Positions 24,351 through 35,700 of a stretch of DNA of 64,000 nt are shown here, one piece after another. Positions within the stretch are counted from its first letter, which is position 1. Each line of letters begins with the position of its first letter. The translations under genes were made by a program, and so were the position numbers. This DNA is from Nectonema munidae. Lineage: Eukaryota > Nematomorpha > Nectonematoida > Nectonematidae. The DNA is taken from positions 1,698,080 to 1,762,079 of the forward strand of contig JAUIRK010000993.1 of NCBI GenBank assembly GCA_030549495.1. The letters are read 5' to 3'. The notes beneath the pieces were generated by a model. That model was not told the DNA's origin, did no database searches, and saw only the letters and a program-made list of their open reading frames with translations.

Positions 24351-24357
24351 CGTGTCA

Positions 24358-25107
24358 CGATTTTAACTATACTTTTAGTATCAAACTTGATTCAATAACT
24401 TATGATCATGGAAAAGTAGTCACACATAACAAAACTTTTTGCCATAATATATCCTTTTTTTCAATTTCAGAACCTTTCTCAACAAAATAAATTTTTTATT
24501 TAATAAACATTACATTTTTTTAATATGGACACTTTGCAAAATTTTGTGGACCCCCAACTTGAAATATTCTTATATGAACTCCTCTAAAAATATTGTGCAA
24601 CCCTTGGATGTTCACATGAACCACGATGAGGAAACTGGTCTAAGATATCTCAACTCAACAACGCCGCATAGGAATCTTGTAGACTTTTATTTCTCCAGAC
24701 AATTAATTAAATTTTTCGGTTGTCCTTTACAGTCTACACAATAAATGAAATCAATGGAATATTTAATGATTTGCTTTACTCCAATATATGTATTAATTAA
24801 ATTGATAAAAGTAGAATATCCAGAAAATTAAAATGTATAGTCGAAAAAAGCCATATTCTACATTCTATATACAATGCCCATACGCTTTTATAATAGCAAC
24901 ATTTTATTTCGTACTTTTGAGTTTAGGTACCAGTTTTTTGGTTGGACCCCATGTTGGCCCCTCCACATCAAATACCTATTTTACTGGATTTAAAATTTAC
25001 TCGAAACTTTTTATAATTTAATTTTTTTGAGTGGGTTTTGCATCCAGGGAAAGAAATATCTCTCTTATTTGGACCGGTGAATCTTAGACCAAGAGCACTC
25101 TTAATTT
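24358..25107. other. AT-rich DNA
   Basis: A 66-codon ORF at 24544-24744 (KNIVQPLDVHMNHDEETGLR) has no family I recognise. Nothing else is seen. Confidence 0.35.
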
Positions 25108-25305
25108 GATTTTCATTCATTGGAATAACAAAGAAAAAAAAAGTAAAATATATGTATTTGTTAAATTGCAAAATTTATAAAAAATTATCGATTTAAAAAC
25201 TTGGCCCTTGTTTGGCTTTCATTTGATTTTCATTCATTGGAATAACAAAGAAAAAAAAGTAAAATATATGTATTTGTTAAATTGCAAAATTTATAAAAAA
25301 TTTAT
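25108..25305 (+). repeat. Direct duplication of ~80 bp
   Basis: TGATTTTCATTCATTGGAAT through GCAAAATTTATAAAAAATT occurs at about 25108-25187 and again at about 25224-25303, nearly identical, 36 bp apart. Confidence 0.85.
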
Positions 25306-26090
25306 AATCTAGAACTGCCACTGGTTTTATCTTATCTCTTTATAAACAAAGTGAATGTTTGCACATGGCACGCAAAAGCATCTCATTATCTCCTTTCTCT
25401 CGTTCTTTCTCTCTCATACACTTACATATCATACTCTTTACTAACTTTCGACCCTGATTAACAACAATTACTATAGATTTTCCGTTTACTAATTATATCA
25501 TTATTATTTACTAATCACATTGGTAAAATTTACTAATGTTTTTTCTCAGTGAAGAGTTTATTGAAACAGAATGTAGAATTAAAATTAATGTTTGAAGATC
25601 AAAGGTTTTCACCAATAAGGATTTTAATTTTTTTTGAAATTCCAGTAGGAAATTTAAACAAAAATATTGAGAAAATGTGAGCCTTGGCCACTCTTTGTTC
25701 TTTCGTCCACTACTTCTGGCATTGGTTAATAAATTTTGTGATTTAATTGAGAAGTTGGTTCCAATGAATACATGGTATCTTTCAATATTATAGAAAATAA
25801 AACAATTTAAACCCACAAATAAAAATAACTTGTAACGGTAACTAGAAATGTTTAGTAAACTTTCAGTCTTTAGAATTACTATATATAGTTATGGTCATCT
25901 TTACGACTTTTGCTCTTTCTTTATAATAGAATAGTAAATTTACTATCTTAATCTAGTAAATTAACTAATTATTATTGACCAAATAGTAAAATATAGATTC
26001 ACTATTTTTATTGATGTTTGAAACTACTTAAAAATAGCAAAGAAATATACTACTATATCACAGCGCACCCTATTTATTTTGGGGGTTTGA
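25306..26090. other. AT-rich DNA with TTAGTAA motifs
   Basis: Recurrent TTTACTAAT and TTAGTAAA motifs suggest decayed AT-rich MITEs like those at 22.0-22.4 kb. I could not define ends. No gene. Confidence 0.3.
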
Positions 26091-26160
26091 GCGCCCCCCC
26101 CCCCCCTTATTTTTGACCTCACCCCCCCCCCCCCCGCCGCCCTCCACCCCTCACCCCCAC
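26091..26160 (+). repeat. Poly-C tracts
   Basis: Two C-runs of about 15 bases (near 26094-26106 and 26121-26136), separated by TTATTTTTGACCTCA, then a C-rich stretch. Similar C-blocks occur at 1255, 9328, 39553, 39606 and 42305. Confidence 0.85.
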
Positions 26161-26324
26161 TCAATTTTCCAAGCCTCTCTCAATTTTTCAAGCTTAAATA
26201 AGTTTTAAATGAATTGCATCCGATAAAGTGCGCTTGTGAAGAAGTCCTTTCTTTGTACATTGGTAGTTTCAATAAATATATTATAAAATTGTCTAGAGTA
26301 TTTTTTTAGTATTAAGCTGTTCTA

Positions 26325-26420
26325 ACAATAGAAATCAGCACTGCATCCTGTGAGAGAAGTTTTTCTACCCTTAAAAGAGTTTTCGAGTTTTTGAACTATT
26401 TCAACGAAAAGTCAAGAAGG
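26325..26420 (+). pseudogene. hAT transposase C-terminal dimerisation fragment
   Basis: Reads ISTASCERSFSTLKRVFEFL. This matches the SxxCERSFSxLKR block near the end of ZMYM/hAT-type transposases. Only about 30 codons survive. Confidence 0.65.
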
Positions 26421-28484
26421 CTGAATTTTTGACATTTAAATTACTTTATTACTCTAAAAATGATATATTGTTAATAAAATGATTTTCTTCTTTCACTTTT
26501 GTTATATAATAGTTAATTATACTCCTCAATCCTCATCACCTTACTTTTATGACCTTCTTTAGCTTTTCTTTCCGATGTTGATCGAATTTGCTTCTAGAAA
26601 GGGAAATTTTATAGTGTGTATTTTCATAATGCATTCAAAAAATAAATCAATGGAATTATCACAACTGAAAACGAAAATTTTATTAATCATCAACAAAATT
26701 CTTTCTTTCGGGAATAAACTTTCTCTGTTATTTTCATTCGGAATGAAGCTTTAAGTGGAACTGTCTTTTCGAAACCAATCACACGAGTAAATTTTTCTTT
26801 AATCATGAGACTAAAAGACGATACAGCGAAAAGTCTTCTATATTCTAAATAGTTAATTATATTATCAAATAAATTCAAAATAAAAAAAAAATGTTTTTTT
26901 ACTTTTTAATTCTCAAGCATCATTTTCAAAAACACTCATATATTCTAGTTCTTCATAAAAAAAGGTTGTTTTCTTAGAGCAAAAAGATATAATTTATCAT
27001 TCATACTGATCGATTTGTGCATAAAAAAACCTTTTTATTCATCATCGATGATTAGACCTAATCGGTGAAACTCTAAGTCAATCTATAATTCTCTTTATTT
27101 ATATTTTTTTTTTCAAAAAATATTAAAAAGACTTGTGTGATAGAGACCTCAAATATGGATATTCCTTCAATTTCTCAGAAATGTGCTTTTTTTTCTACAA
27201 TTTATCTTCTGATAAGAATTTCTTTTTGCTCCAGGCATAGGGATGAAAGCGTACATGTATTGTGCGCAAGAGGCGTTATTTTTTGTCAAACTTATCAGCT
27301 ATTCTGTCGTCTCCAACTCAATAATATATATTATTTATGTGGTTCTTTACTTCCATATGTGAGAAAGCACATGCTGGGAGGAGATAGGACTAAAAGCAAC
27401 TTACAAGCATTAGTTTTTACTACGCACTTTCTTAATAAAATATCTTCTACTATTTTATTTACTAAAGACTAGTAAAAAATTTTAAGTTTTCTCTTTTAAT
27501 TTTACATATATATTTTCAGTACTATTTTTGGCGACAAAAAATATTATTAAAAATTTTAAATCATTATAGACAAAGCATTTTAAGCACACTCGTATGATTT
27601 AATTGAAACTTATTTCGCAATTTGGATTCTTTAAAAACATGGTTTCCCGATATTTCAAAATATTTTTCGTCTCCCCTTGTTGAACTTTAAAAATTTTTTA
27701 TTTGATATATGTGAATACAGAAGAGAAATGAATACAATCCTAACACGAGCCGACCCAATTAGGCAAACAACCTTAGTATATAGTGGTTGGCTAGTTTGAT
27801 TCTAGGCACCAAAAATCCTCATATTCCTCCGAGAAAGAAAACCGGGAAAAATACGAACAGATTGAAATATAATAATAATATACCGTTGACATATTTATTA
27901 CATTACACTTTGTACATAACGAGGTCCCAGCCGTTATATATTACTGCAGCACTCACTATAGAGAGGAATATATCGCAGTCAGTCAAAAGATGTGACCTTG
28001 GATCAATCGCCTAATTATCGTAAAGTTGCGTCACAGAGAAAAAAGATCACGACAATCAAATCTCCAAAATGCGCGACAAGGCTGCTGATGATGATGATAT
28101 AAGAAAAATAGTTGTTGCAATAAATGGTACACAAGATGATGATGAAATCTCTCACTCAGGTCGCTAAAATATACGTGAGATTAATGATATTATTCACCAC
28201 TGACATAAATCGTCTAAATCCATAATGGTATATTATAATCCCTTACAAAAACACATTTACTAGGCGAGGCGAAAAATTTAGGAATATGATTTGACAATAA
28301 GTGAAATAAATTATTGTGAAACTGTCGCGGAGGCGCAGAAGGAACATATGCTAAATTTTGCGTAATACCTCTTCTGATCGATCTCAAAGAAGGGATAGGT
28401 TGTGTTGTGAGTGACAGCAAATAAGGTTACGCGTATTCACGCACGCCACATCTAATGACACGCATTCACTCAATTTGGACGCTT
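26421..28484. other. AT-rich intergenic DNA
   Basis: No gene or element recognised. ORFs at 27137-27472 and 27787-28014 lack motifs and splice context. Confidence 0.3.
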
Positions 28485-28609
28485 TCCAAGATCACACTTG
28501 CTCGCCTTGAAACTGTTTTCGTCACTCTCTCATTCTTTCTCTTCCGTCATCGTCTTTCGGAGTCTCCTCTTTGCAACTTTCTTTCCTTCGACTTATTTCA
28601 CTGTTAGAG
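28485..28609 (+). promoter_or_regulatory. Possible non-coding first exon / promoter region
   Basis: A locally GC-richer, pyrimidine-rich stretch with no ATG ends in a strong donor (GTTAGAG followed by GTAATTC, GT at 28610). It could be a 5'UTR exon for the gene whose first coding exon is at 34043. The link is inference only; the 5.4-kb intron it implies is full of MITEs and SINEs. Confidence 0.2.
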
Positions 28610-28672
28610 GTAATTCGTTTCATTTTCCTTTTTTCTTCTAATTACCGGAGGTATTTGGTCCTTAGTGTAGAA

Positions 28673-29120
28673 CAATGGTTCCCAACCTTTTTTTATCCCG
28701 TTCCCCCTTTTTCAGTCACTTTTTTTTTACCTGTGGACCCCTACAACTGAATAGTTTGAGCCAACAAAATTAATCAAAATTTTTTATGCAAAGATGATTC
28801 TAGTCATCTGATTAAATCGTATGCTTATTCATATGAAAACAGAGAAATCGTAAAGCACTTAAAATGTGAATAAAATTTTTTTCCAATTTAAATATAAATT
28901 TTTCAAAAATATTGTAACTAATAAAAAGCATATATAAACATTGAAAATATGGAACTTTAAAAAAGGGAAGAAAATATTTATTTAAAAAGCTCTAAATATA
29001 TATATTTATATTGAATTAGAGAATATAAGTATTTAAAGGAGATTCAGCATAATTAGTTTGGAGTAGAATTTCCATGGACCCCTTGAAATTCTTCCATGGA
29101 CCCCCGGTTGGGAACCACTG
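28673..29120. mobile_element. hAT-type MITE
   Basis: Ends CAATGGTTCCCAACC and GGTTGGGAACCACTG, with further pairing of CCCTTTTTCA-type and GTGGACCCC / CATGGACCCC blocks inside. About 448 bp, non-coding. The flanking 8-mers do not match convincingly, so the insertion is older or the ends have drifted. Confidence 0.75.
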
Positions 29121-29304
29121 GACTCTAGAAGTTCGTATAGATATCCGATCTTGGGTTCAATACAGTACTGATCTTTTTTGTTCACAGTTCAGGCGAGCGA
29201 AATCGACCAAATCTGTGATTAGAAGGACGGATGAGGGGGTGTAATTTATAACCTGAACAAAACGCATAGACTACTGGGACAGACAGTTTTTTGGTCAAAA
29301 TATC
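29121..29304. other. Short spacer
   Basis: Nothing recognised. Confidence 0.4.
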
Positions 29305-29306
29305 TA

Positions 29307-29930
29307 CAGTCAAGTAGCCAAAACGGCTACAGGCGCTAAACCAAAATGATCCAATACAATAATTCAATATTTATGAAACTCAATATACTGAAAGTAATCC
29401 TCGCGAGGATTTGAATTTTGTCAATACAAAATGCCGCGAAAGATTCTAAGTTTTTTTATATAAATTTTTATAAAAAAAAATAATTTTTTATGACATCACT
29501 GCAATTTTCAATAATAAGTGTTCAATAAGTAAATAAAAATTTTTTTAGTCAAATATCTAAAATTTTATAAGTTAATATTCTCTAAATTTTTTCGCAAAAA
29601 CTTTCAAGATTCAAAGTAAAAATTAGGGCAAAAATCAGCGCAACAATAAATGGCTTTTGCACCTGCACCGACATTAATTGTGCCCGTTCTTCAACTTTTG
29701 GTCGAATAAAAAAGTCAAGTACATAAACGAAGAGGCGCTTCATTGAAATGAATATTTGACCACCTGTGATCATTTTATCATTTGCTGCCTTTGATATGTA
29801 CCTTTTTTTCGGAGCGCTACACAAATCAACTTTTTTTTGGTTTGGATCTTCTTTCACCCCAGTAAAATGTTCCTTGTGACAGTTTTGACTTCAGTATAAT
29901 CCCACCTGTGGCCGTTTTGACCGGTAACTG
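29307..29930. mobile_element. Tc1/mariner-type element, non-autonomous
   Basis: Ends CAGTCAAGTAGCCAAAACGG and the complement of CAGTTACCGGTCAAAACGGC, both followed inward by (C/T)ACAGG. It is flanked by TA on each side (29305-29306 and 29931-29932), the Tc1/mariner target. It is 624 bp long. A 91-codon minus-strand ORF inside (29582-29857) shows no DDE motif, so I do not call it a transposase. Confidence 0.75.
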
Positions 29931-30021
29931 TAAATTTTATGGCTTATATTAGAACTATCCATTCCACAGAGGATCTTTAGTCGTGCAATCGATGAGCACT
30001 ATGGTTCGGTACTGTTTTCTC

Positions 30022-30224
30022 GTAATGTTGCACTATCCGTGCACAAGTTGGTACAAGAAAAACTAACTAATACTTGATAACTGGTTAATGATGGTAAAAA
30101 ACAACTCTTGGGATCGAAAAAGCATGATGAAATGAAGAATTCAAGTGGATTCAAGTTGATTTAACTGAAAAGTCAACTCATTTTTTCTACCTGTTATTCT
30201 TGTGCACAGATAGTGCAACATTAC
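30022..30224. mobile_element. mariner-type MITE, 203 bp
   Basis: Inverted ends GTAATGTTGCACTATCCGTG, then CACAAG; and CTTGTGCACAGATAGTGCAA, then CATTAC. The complement is close to perfect over 26 bp. Each terminal ATGTTGCAC sits beside TA, which would fit a TA target duplication. Confidence 0.8.
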
Positions 30225-32601
30225 CCTGTTCTCCTGCCACTAAGATTCATGTAAAGATTCTGACTTATAACGAGGGCAAACTTTTTTTAATTTAATTAAC
30301 CCCCTTTTTTTGACTTTACAATCAAAAAATTTTGCCTTATTCCAAAAGACTCGTTTCTTAGATTATATTGGATTAATAGAAAATTTTTTAACATTTTGAG
30401 TAAAATAACTATAGTATTGAAATAATATTAAAAAATTTTGGTCCCTTAGTGATTGTTTTTTAATTTTTTGTTTAACTAAAAAGCTTTTTTTTTATAACAA
30501 AATTTCAAAAAAATAAAAAATTGTTCAAACTAGTCTGAATTTGATTTGCAGTTGGAAGGGGTGTTTCAAGGATATTTTATTTGAAATTAAAATTTACACA
30601 AAAGGGTTGAGAAACCCCGAAAACATTTTTAATTGGCTTAAATATTTCCACTCATCCATTATAGCATAAATTGATTCATTTATTTGTGATCTCTTTAAAG
30701 AACTCGAAGAAAGGGGACATGAGCTTACTTTTAAATGAGGCAAAGCATTTTGACTGGTAAAATTACGTAAAAATATTGTGGAAAAATTTATTTTGGTTCT
30801 TTATATTATGCCAAATCTGGCAAAATAATTGGAAAGCGGAATCTTTCAGTTTTACTATGAAAAATGTGTTCGATTTTTACATAAATATCAAATTTCTTTT
30901 GCTGTATGTGATCTATAAGATTCACAGGCACAGCAGTGAAAGGAATTAGATCAATATTTTTACGAATAATTTTAGAAAGATTTTTAGTAACTTTCGTGGT
31001 ACTAGTCAATCCAATAGGTCCGCAATCATTTCAGTACAGTAGCAGTATCCTAACTTCTATAAATTAATTCTTGACTGATTTTCTTGGGATCTACAGCAAA
31101 TTAATTTAAGCAAAATTAATTTCCAATTTAAAGCAAAATTAATTTCTTCTTCTTCTATAGCAAGGCTAGAGTTTGAGCTTTTTGGCCCTCCCTTCTTTTT
31201 TTCATAAAATATATAGTTTATTTTGAACACCGTTTGTCTACAAAACAAAGGTGCTCTATCTCTGATTATTTTAGAGCGCATAAAAAATTATCCCAAAATA
31301 AAAAGGCAATTGCACTGACTCAGTTTGCTGATAACACTGTCGATATCTGAGTGTGAATAACATGTCCTGATCAGAAAGTAGAAAACATAAAATCAGGCGT
31401 AACTTATTATATTGATTAATAATTTTGTATCCTGATCGCCAATTTTCTTCAAAAACCGTAACATTAAACCATATTGTTTGACTTAATGCTAAGTAGTGGA
31501 ATAAAATTTTTTCGAAGTTATGGCATGTTTTAGCCTGCAGGGCAAAAAAACAAATTCTTTTCAAAAATTTACTTTTTGCATGAACATTTAATTTAGTCAG
31601 CAATCAAATTAAAGTCAATTTTTTTCTAATTATAAATCTCAGCTGAAAAAGCATTTTCATTGTTCGATATTAAGGATTTGTTTCAACTCAAAATAGAAGA
31701 ATGGCTGATAAATCGCTTTTATCGTAATATGGAATCTGTAGAAGAAAACTTTTAGGAAGAGTTTGTTGGACCTAAATGGACTGAAGATTTTATTGGTCGA
31801 TTTTTGCTTTTTAGAATTTCTGTGGGCTTTTTTAAAAATGTCAAGAATATTCTAATAAAATTCAAATACGGGCTTTGCCGTTGAAATAGTTGCTTTAGAC
31901 TTTTTTTCAATGACTGCTTACCCTGTTAAATATATTTCAATATTATATCCAGTAAATAAGTTTTCATTTTTCAAATAAAAGCCACATGTCGGTTTCCCAT
32001 GATGCTGGTAACATATTTTCAAATGTTTTTCATCCGTTCGGTAAATTTACCCCAAAATGATTTGTTGTTATGGAAATTACATAATTTTGATGCGGGATCA
32101 AGAGGGGTTTATTCAAAAGGGTTTCCATCATGTCTGAAACAGTGCTGAGGTAATGTTTTCCTTTACTATTCCGTCAATCAAAAATTTTTTCAAGCAATAA
32201 TTCATTGTTATGATGACAATCAAACACATTTTTCAACGTAGTTTATTTCGTTGATATATATTACTAAAGATTCTAGATCTTTTACATAAAACTAACTCAT
32301 TAATTAAAATTTAAATTTTTGATTTACAGAACACGTAAGATAAAACATTACTCAGTTCCGATTTTATAGGGGGTGGTAGTCCCTTTCAAATATTTTAAAT
32401 ATCGGATTTATAGTTTAATAAAGTTTGGTTAGGCTTTCTGAAAGAAAAGTTCTACTTTGGATCATATTGTGCAAATGTAACTTGTGTGTAAAGCGCAGGC
32501 TTATAACGCTAACCTTGTATCGGAGCCAGATTTCGAGAGCAGTAATTTTTGATCTTATATAAAGAAAGAGTCAATTAGGAACCAACATTGCAATAGAACG
32601 T
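30225..32601. other. AT-rich DNA, no gene recognised
   Basis: Decayed coding-like patches (for example 31660-31770, LFQLKIEEWLINRFYRNMES) may be old transposase remnants. None matches a family I can name. Confidence 0.3.
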
Positions 32602-33244
32602 AGATTCCCAAACTTTCATACACCTCGGCACCTTTTTTGAACTTTGGCAATTTGTGTGTCCGATTTGATAAAATTTAATATTTCATCAGTTTTTTAATTA
32701 AAATACAAAGTTTTATTTCCTGGCACAAATACTTAACAAAATAACTGTCAAAAGTTGCATACAAAGCACATCTTATTAGTAAAAGTTTAATAGATAAATG
32801 AAAATAAAACAAAAAAAGACACACCTGCGTCGCTTGTATCGAAATTATCAGAAAAGTAGGCTTGATGCAGAATCGAATCCAATCCAATGAGCTATCGAAA
32901 CCCAATATCTAATAAAGGCTTACTTACGCCCCAAATATATAAGTTAAATTTCAAAAAGTAAGATTAAAATTTTAATTTTATTGAAAAAATTAAAAATTAT
33001 TTACACTTATTGAGATGGAGCATAATTTGTAAAATTAAAAAGTGGAAAAATTTTCTTATTTTTTTTATATCATTGTATTATGAAATGTAAAAAGTAGTTA
33101 TATAAAGTTTTCAAAATAGAAAAATAATTTAAACCAATAAAGAGAAACACATGAACATCGTAATAAATATATTTGGCGACCTCCTTCACCCGATCTCACT
33201 GCACACCTTTGTGTGGCGGCACACCTGTTGGGATATAGTGCACT
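32602..33244. mobile_element. hAT-like element with nested SINE (candidate)
   Basis: The left end AGATTCCCAAACTTTCATAC, then CTCGGCACC, and the right end GGCGGCACACCTGTTGGGAT resemble the two ends of hAT elements of the CAGTGGTTCCCAAAC type. Pairing is imperfect and no target duplication was seen. A SINE lies inside (32815-32930). Confidence 0.35.
32815..32930 (-). mobile_element. SINE (family A)
   Basis: On the minus strand it shows GGGTTTCGATAGCTCATTGG, a B-box-like GGATTCGATTCTGC, and the family tail ATCAAGCCTACTTTTCTGAT, then TTTCGATACAAGCGACGCAG. Confidence 0.7.
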
Positions 33245-33404
33245 AGTGGGCCGTAACAACAAAAAATGTATATATTCATACTAATAGAGGGTGTGCGATT
33301 ATTACATCTTGTCTAAATCCGCCACTTTCATTTCAATATAAACCAATTACAATCAAAAACTTTGCAAAATTCTTACCCTTTCAATATGATATTGATAAGC
33401 GATT

Positions 33405-33530
33405 ATTTTTCGGGCTTTGCTATGCGGACTGCAAACAAGTGGTTAAGGGTCGCATACGGCCCTCAGTATCGCGGTTCAGAACCACTGATCCTGACTACCC
33501 TTTCTCGCGCCCACATAAATGTGTATGGAA
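33405..33530 (+). mobile_element. tRNA-derived SINE, divergent head
   Basis: CAAGTGGTTAAGGGTCGCAT serves as an A-box-like block and CGCGGTTCAGAACCACTGAT as a B-box-like block, at tRNA spacing. The tail GACTACCCTTTCTC resembles the SINE at 10644. Confidence 0.5.
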
Positions 33531-33574
33531 TGATCGAAATAGATTCAATACGAGTAATACTCTTCTAGACAGGT

Positions 33575-33903
33575 ATCCATTTCTGCATAGACCTACCTAG
33601 GTCTAAATTTGGCCTTTGGTATCCATTTTCAATGCTTTCTTATATATTATTTATATTAAGGGGCGTGGGTATGGTTGGTTAGATGCCGGATTCGATAACT
33701 CAAAGTCTTGGGTTCGATCCTACATCAAGCTTACTTTCCTCATAGTTCGATACAAGCGGCGCAATTGTGCCTTTTCGATGAAAATACCCTACGGTACCAT
33801 TACCATTTTCAGAAAAAAATTTATCATAGGAAAATATTATTAAATAAACCACATTGAGGTAGAGATATGCATAGACCTACCCAGGTCTAAAGTTGGCCTT
33901 TTT
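33575..33903 (+). repeat. Direct repeats flanking a SINE
   Basis: GCATAGACCTACCTAGGTCT, then AAATTTGGCCTTT (about 33585-33617), recurs as GCATAGACCTACCCAGGTCT, then AAAGTTGGCCTTT (about 33868-33901). The SINE at 33658-33805 lies between. They are too diverged and too far from the SINE ends to be simple target duplications. Confidence 0.7.
33658..33805 (+). mobile_element. SINE (family A), best copy
   Basis: The head GGTATGGTTGGTTAGATGCC has an A-box-like form. GTCTTGGGTTCGATCCTACA is the B box. The tail reads ATCAAGCTTACTTTCCTCAT, then AGTTCGATACAAGCGGCGCA, then TTTTCGATGAAAATACCCTA. This is the reference copy for the family here. Confidence 0.75.
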
Positions 33904-34042
33904 TGATTCGTGCTTACTAACCAATCAAATAAATAATAAGAATAATTGTGGATTCCATAGGGATCCGCTTATTTTCATTCATAGCAATTTTTGGTCAAAC
34001 AAGCATAAACAGTGAAAGTGATTTATTTATTCTTACTTTTAG

Positions 34043-34084
34043 ATGCACACTACAAGCAGATCCATTTCACCATTCGCAGCGAAA
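34043..34084 (+). CDS. Shared first coding exon of the Tyr-rich protein locus
   Basis: ATG followed by 13 codons (MHTTSRSISPFAAK) runs into a strong donor (AAA followed by GTGAGT), phase 0. A good acceptor (TTCTTACTTTTAG) precedes the ATG, so a 5'UTR exon probably lies upstream. The four plus-strand exons downstream (34490, 35165, 35701, 37262) each start at an acceptor in phase 0 and would join to this exon in frame. I infer that it supplies a common N-terminus. The exon is short and its coding status rests on splice-site fit; cDNA would settle it. Confidence 0.55.
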
Positions 34085-34489
34085 GTGAGTTTACTTCCTC
34101 TTTATTTTTTTCTTGCACTTGAAAATTTAGGGAACTCGCTTTCTCAGTATTCACGTAAACATATGACACACATGTGTGCTTTCATTAATTAACTAAGCCT
34201 TTCAATAAAAATCGTATGCTTTAAAAGAAGACATAGTAAAACCTCAGTGAAAGAGATAAGTAGGCGATTTCTTTTCAAAACGTGGGTAGGGCCTTAATGC
34301 CTTTAAATTTCAGACAAGATCCTTTTGCACAAATGTTTAAAATAACTGCTAATAGTCTTTTAAATCGCTGGCTCTTTCCTTCGCTTCTTCGACCTCTATA
34401 TCTTTCTCTTCAAGCTTTTTTGAAAAGAGAGATTCACTTAATTCTTCCTCGCAAAACATGACTTCCTAATTTTTTCTCGATTTGCACAG

Positions 34490-34966
34490 ATGAACAACCA
34501 CACACGGTATCTCTCTTCCTACGATATGCCACAATTTTCGAGTAGGTACAACTTTCATCATCATCACCCGACTACTGCCCTTGGGTCAAGCTTTTACCGC
34601 TCGACACTGCCTCCCAGCCGATCCGACTCCGTTCCGCCTGTCACCAAAACGTCCTTGAGAAGATCTCACTTAGATCATTGTGGCGTGGGTGGTGGTGATC
34701 ACGAGTCTTACTACTACCCCAGATACAAGAGTGTTTTGCAAAGCACTCCTCCAGACCTTTCTTCCAGATATCACCAGCACAATGACTTTCATCACTCGTA
34801 TGACTCGTGCTGTCCCTGTGGAAGATGTGAAGGGTCTGCGTGCAACAAAGGCTACGAAAAATCTCCGCGCTATGGCGAACATTTATTGTCACGCTCCTAT
34901 CACTATCCCCCAGCCTACTCTTCTCCTCTCTCCTACGATGACTACTTTTACTACCCTCGCTACTAA
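34490..34966 (+). CDS. Alternative terminal exon 1: Tyr/His/Ser-rich protein
   Basis: The acceptor CGATTTGCACAG is followed directly by ATG AAC; the ORF of 158 codons ends TAA at 34964. The protein is rich in Tyr, His, Ser and Pro (YLSSYDMPQFSSRYNFHHHH, then SHYYYPRYK-like stretches) and has a Cys cluster (CCPCGRCEGSAC). It ends YDDYFYYPRY. There is no signal peptide or membrane segment. It may use its own ATG, or be spliced in frame to the exon at 34043 (172 residues in total). I see no AATAAA close downstream. The family is not recognised. A structural or muscle-associated role in an arthropod is only a guess from composition. Confidence 0.65.
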   Translation: MNNHTRYLSSYDMPQFSSRYNFHHHHPTTALGSSFYRSTLPPSRSDSVPPVTKTSLRRSHLDHCGVGGGDHESYYYPRYKSVLQSTPPDLSSRYHQHNDFHHSYDSCCPCGRCEGSACNKGYEKSPRYGEHLLSRSYHYPPAYSSPLSYDDYFYYPRY

Positions 34967-35164
34967 CAACTGATTCTCATCCTCATCATAATAATAATAA
35001 TCGCCACCCCACAATCATCTTTTTACGACGCCAAAATATTTTTTACTCGCTTATATAAAACTACATCATCCAACACTTTTTTTTGCATTTTTGTTTGATA
35101 TTATCTATCTCTTTTTTAACATCTTTTTTTATTGCTTGCAAGTTTTTAGTTTTGTTAAATTTAG

Positions 35165-35419
35165 CGCGCATCTTCAGATCAACTGATCCAGCCGTGCTCC
35201 TCGTCTTCTGCTTTTAATTCGGCACATCACTTCGGAACTTCTAGAAATGATTTGTTTCCTCGAACCGATCATACCATTTTTTCTAGCGCCAGAGATGGAA
35301 ACTTTGACTACAATTGTTATTCCAAGTTGTACGATTCTTGCGGTGAAAGAGAAAATCGCTACCATAATCCCTTCGACATTTTAACACTGGATAATTATTT
35401 TGGACACTACTACAAGTGA
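35165..35419 (+). CDS. Alternative terminal exon 2: short Tyr/Ser-rich C-terminus
   Basis: The acceptor TGTTAAATTTAG opens a reading frame of 84 codons with no ATG at its start, so it needs an upstream exon. Phase 0 fits the donor at 34084 (98 residues in total). It reads RASSDQLIQPCSSSSAFNSA, then SKLYDSCGERENRYHNPFDI, and ends DNYFGHYYK. ERENRYHNPF resembles the ERHSYxVANPY motif of exons 3 and 4. An AATAAA lies at 35534-35539. Confidence 0.6.
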   Translation, partial: RASSDQLIQPCSSSSAFNSAHHFGTSRNDLFPRTDHTIFSSARDGNFDYNCYSKLYDSCGERENRYHNPFDILTLDNYFGHYYK

Positions 35420-35533
35420 TTTTTGTAACTAGTTGTACGCACACCATCACAATTTCCGACTTTCTTTTCTCTGTTTAATCATCATCATGAATGAGTGTAG
35501 GAATTTTAATATCTAATATTCGTTGTCATCTTG

Positions 35534-35539
35534 AATAAA
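35534..35539 (+). terminator. Poly(A) signal after terminal exon 2
   Basis: AATAAA 115 bp past the stop codon of the exon at 35165-35419. Confidence 0.6.
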
Positions 35540-35700
35540 GCTTTATACTTTTGCGTCCCAAGTTTTTATTTTACCTTTTACAATGCCAACCCTAGCTTTC
35601 TTGAAAAAGTTTTGAAATATTTTCTTCCTTTTTGAAATCTTTCCTTATTTTTTCTTCCTGAGACTTACATATGTTTATTTTTAAAAATATTCGTCTGCAG

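Larger units (their letters stand above)
23517..24357. mobile_element. MULE (Mutator-like) element remnant with repeat-rich ends
   Basis: The left end GGTGCACCGACAATTGAGCG, with AGACAGTTGAGCGCAAAGAC, is inverted relative to the right end (ATTGTCTTGCGCTC, CAATTGTCGTGTCAC). The right end is a tandem array of GCGCTCAATTGTCTTT-like units (about 24225-24350, eight or nine units). The interior encodes a MULE transposase fragment on the minus strand. The remnant is about 840 bp. Confidence 0.75.

Noticed and set aside
24544-24744. 66-codon ORF with KNIVQPLDVHMNHDEETG
   Set aside because: No family match, splice signal or repeat support; left as unassigned.
29582-29857. Transposase of the mariner-type element
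   Set aside because: The 91-codon ORF has no DDE/DD34D blocks and no similarity I can recognise.
34641-34973. Overlapping ORFs around terminal exon 1
   Set aside because: They are frame shadows of the Tyr-rich exon; splice sites and composition favour the frame 34490-34966.
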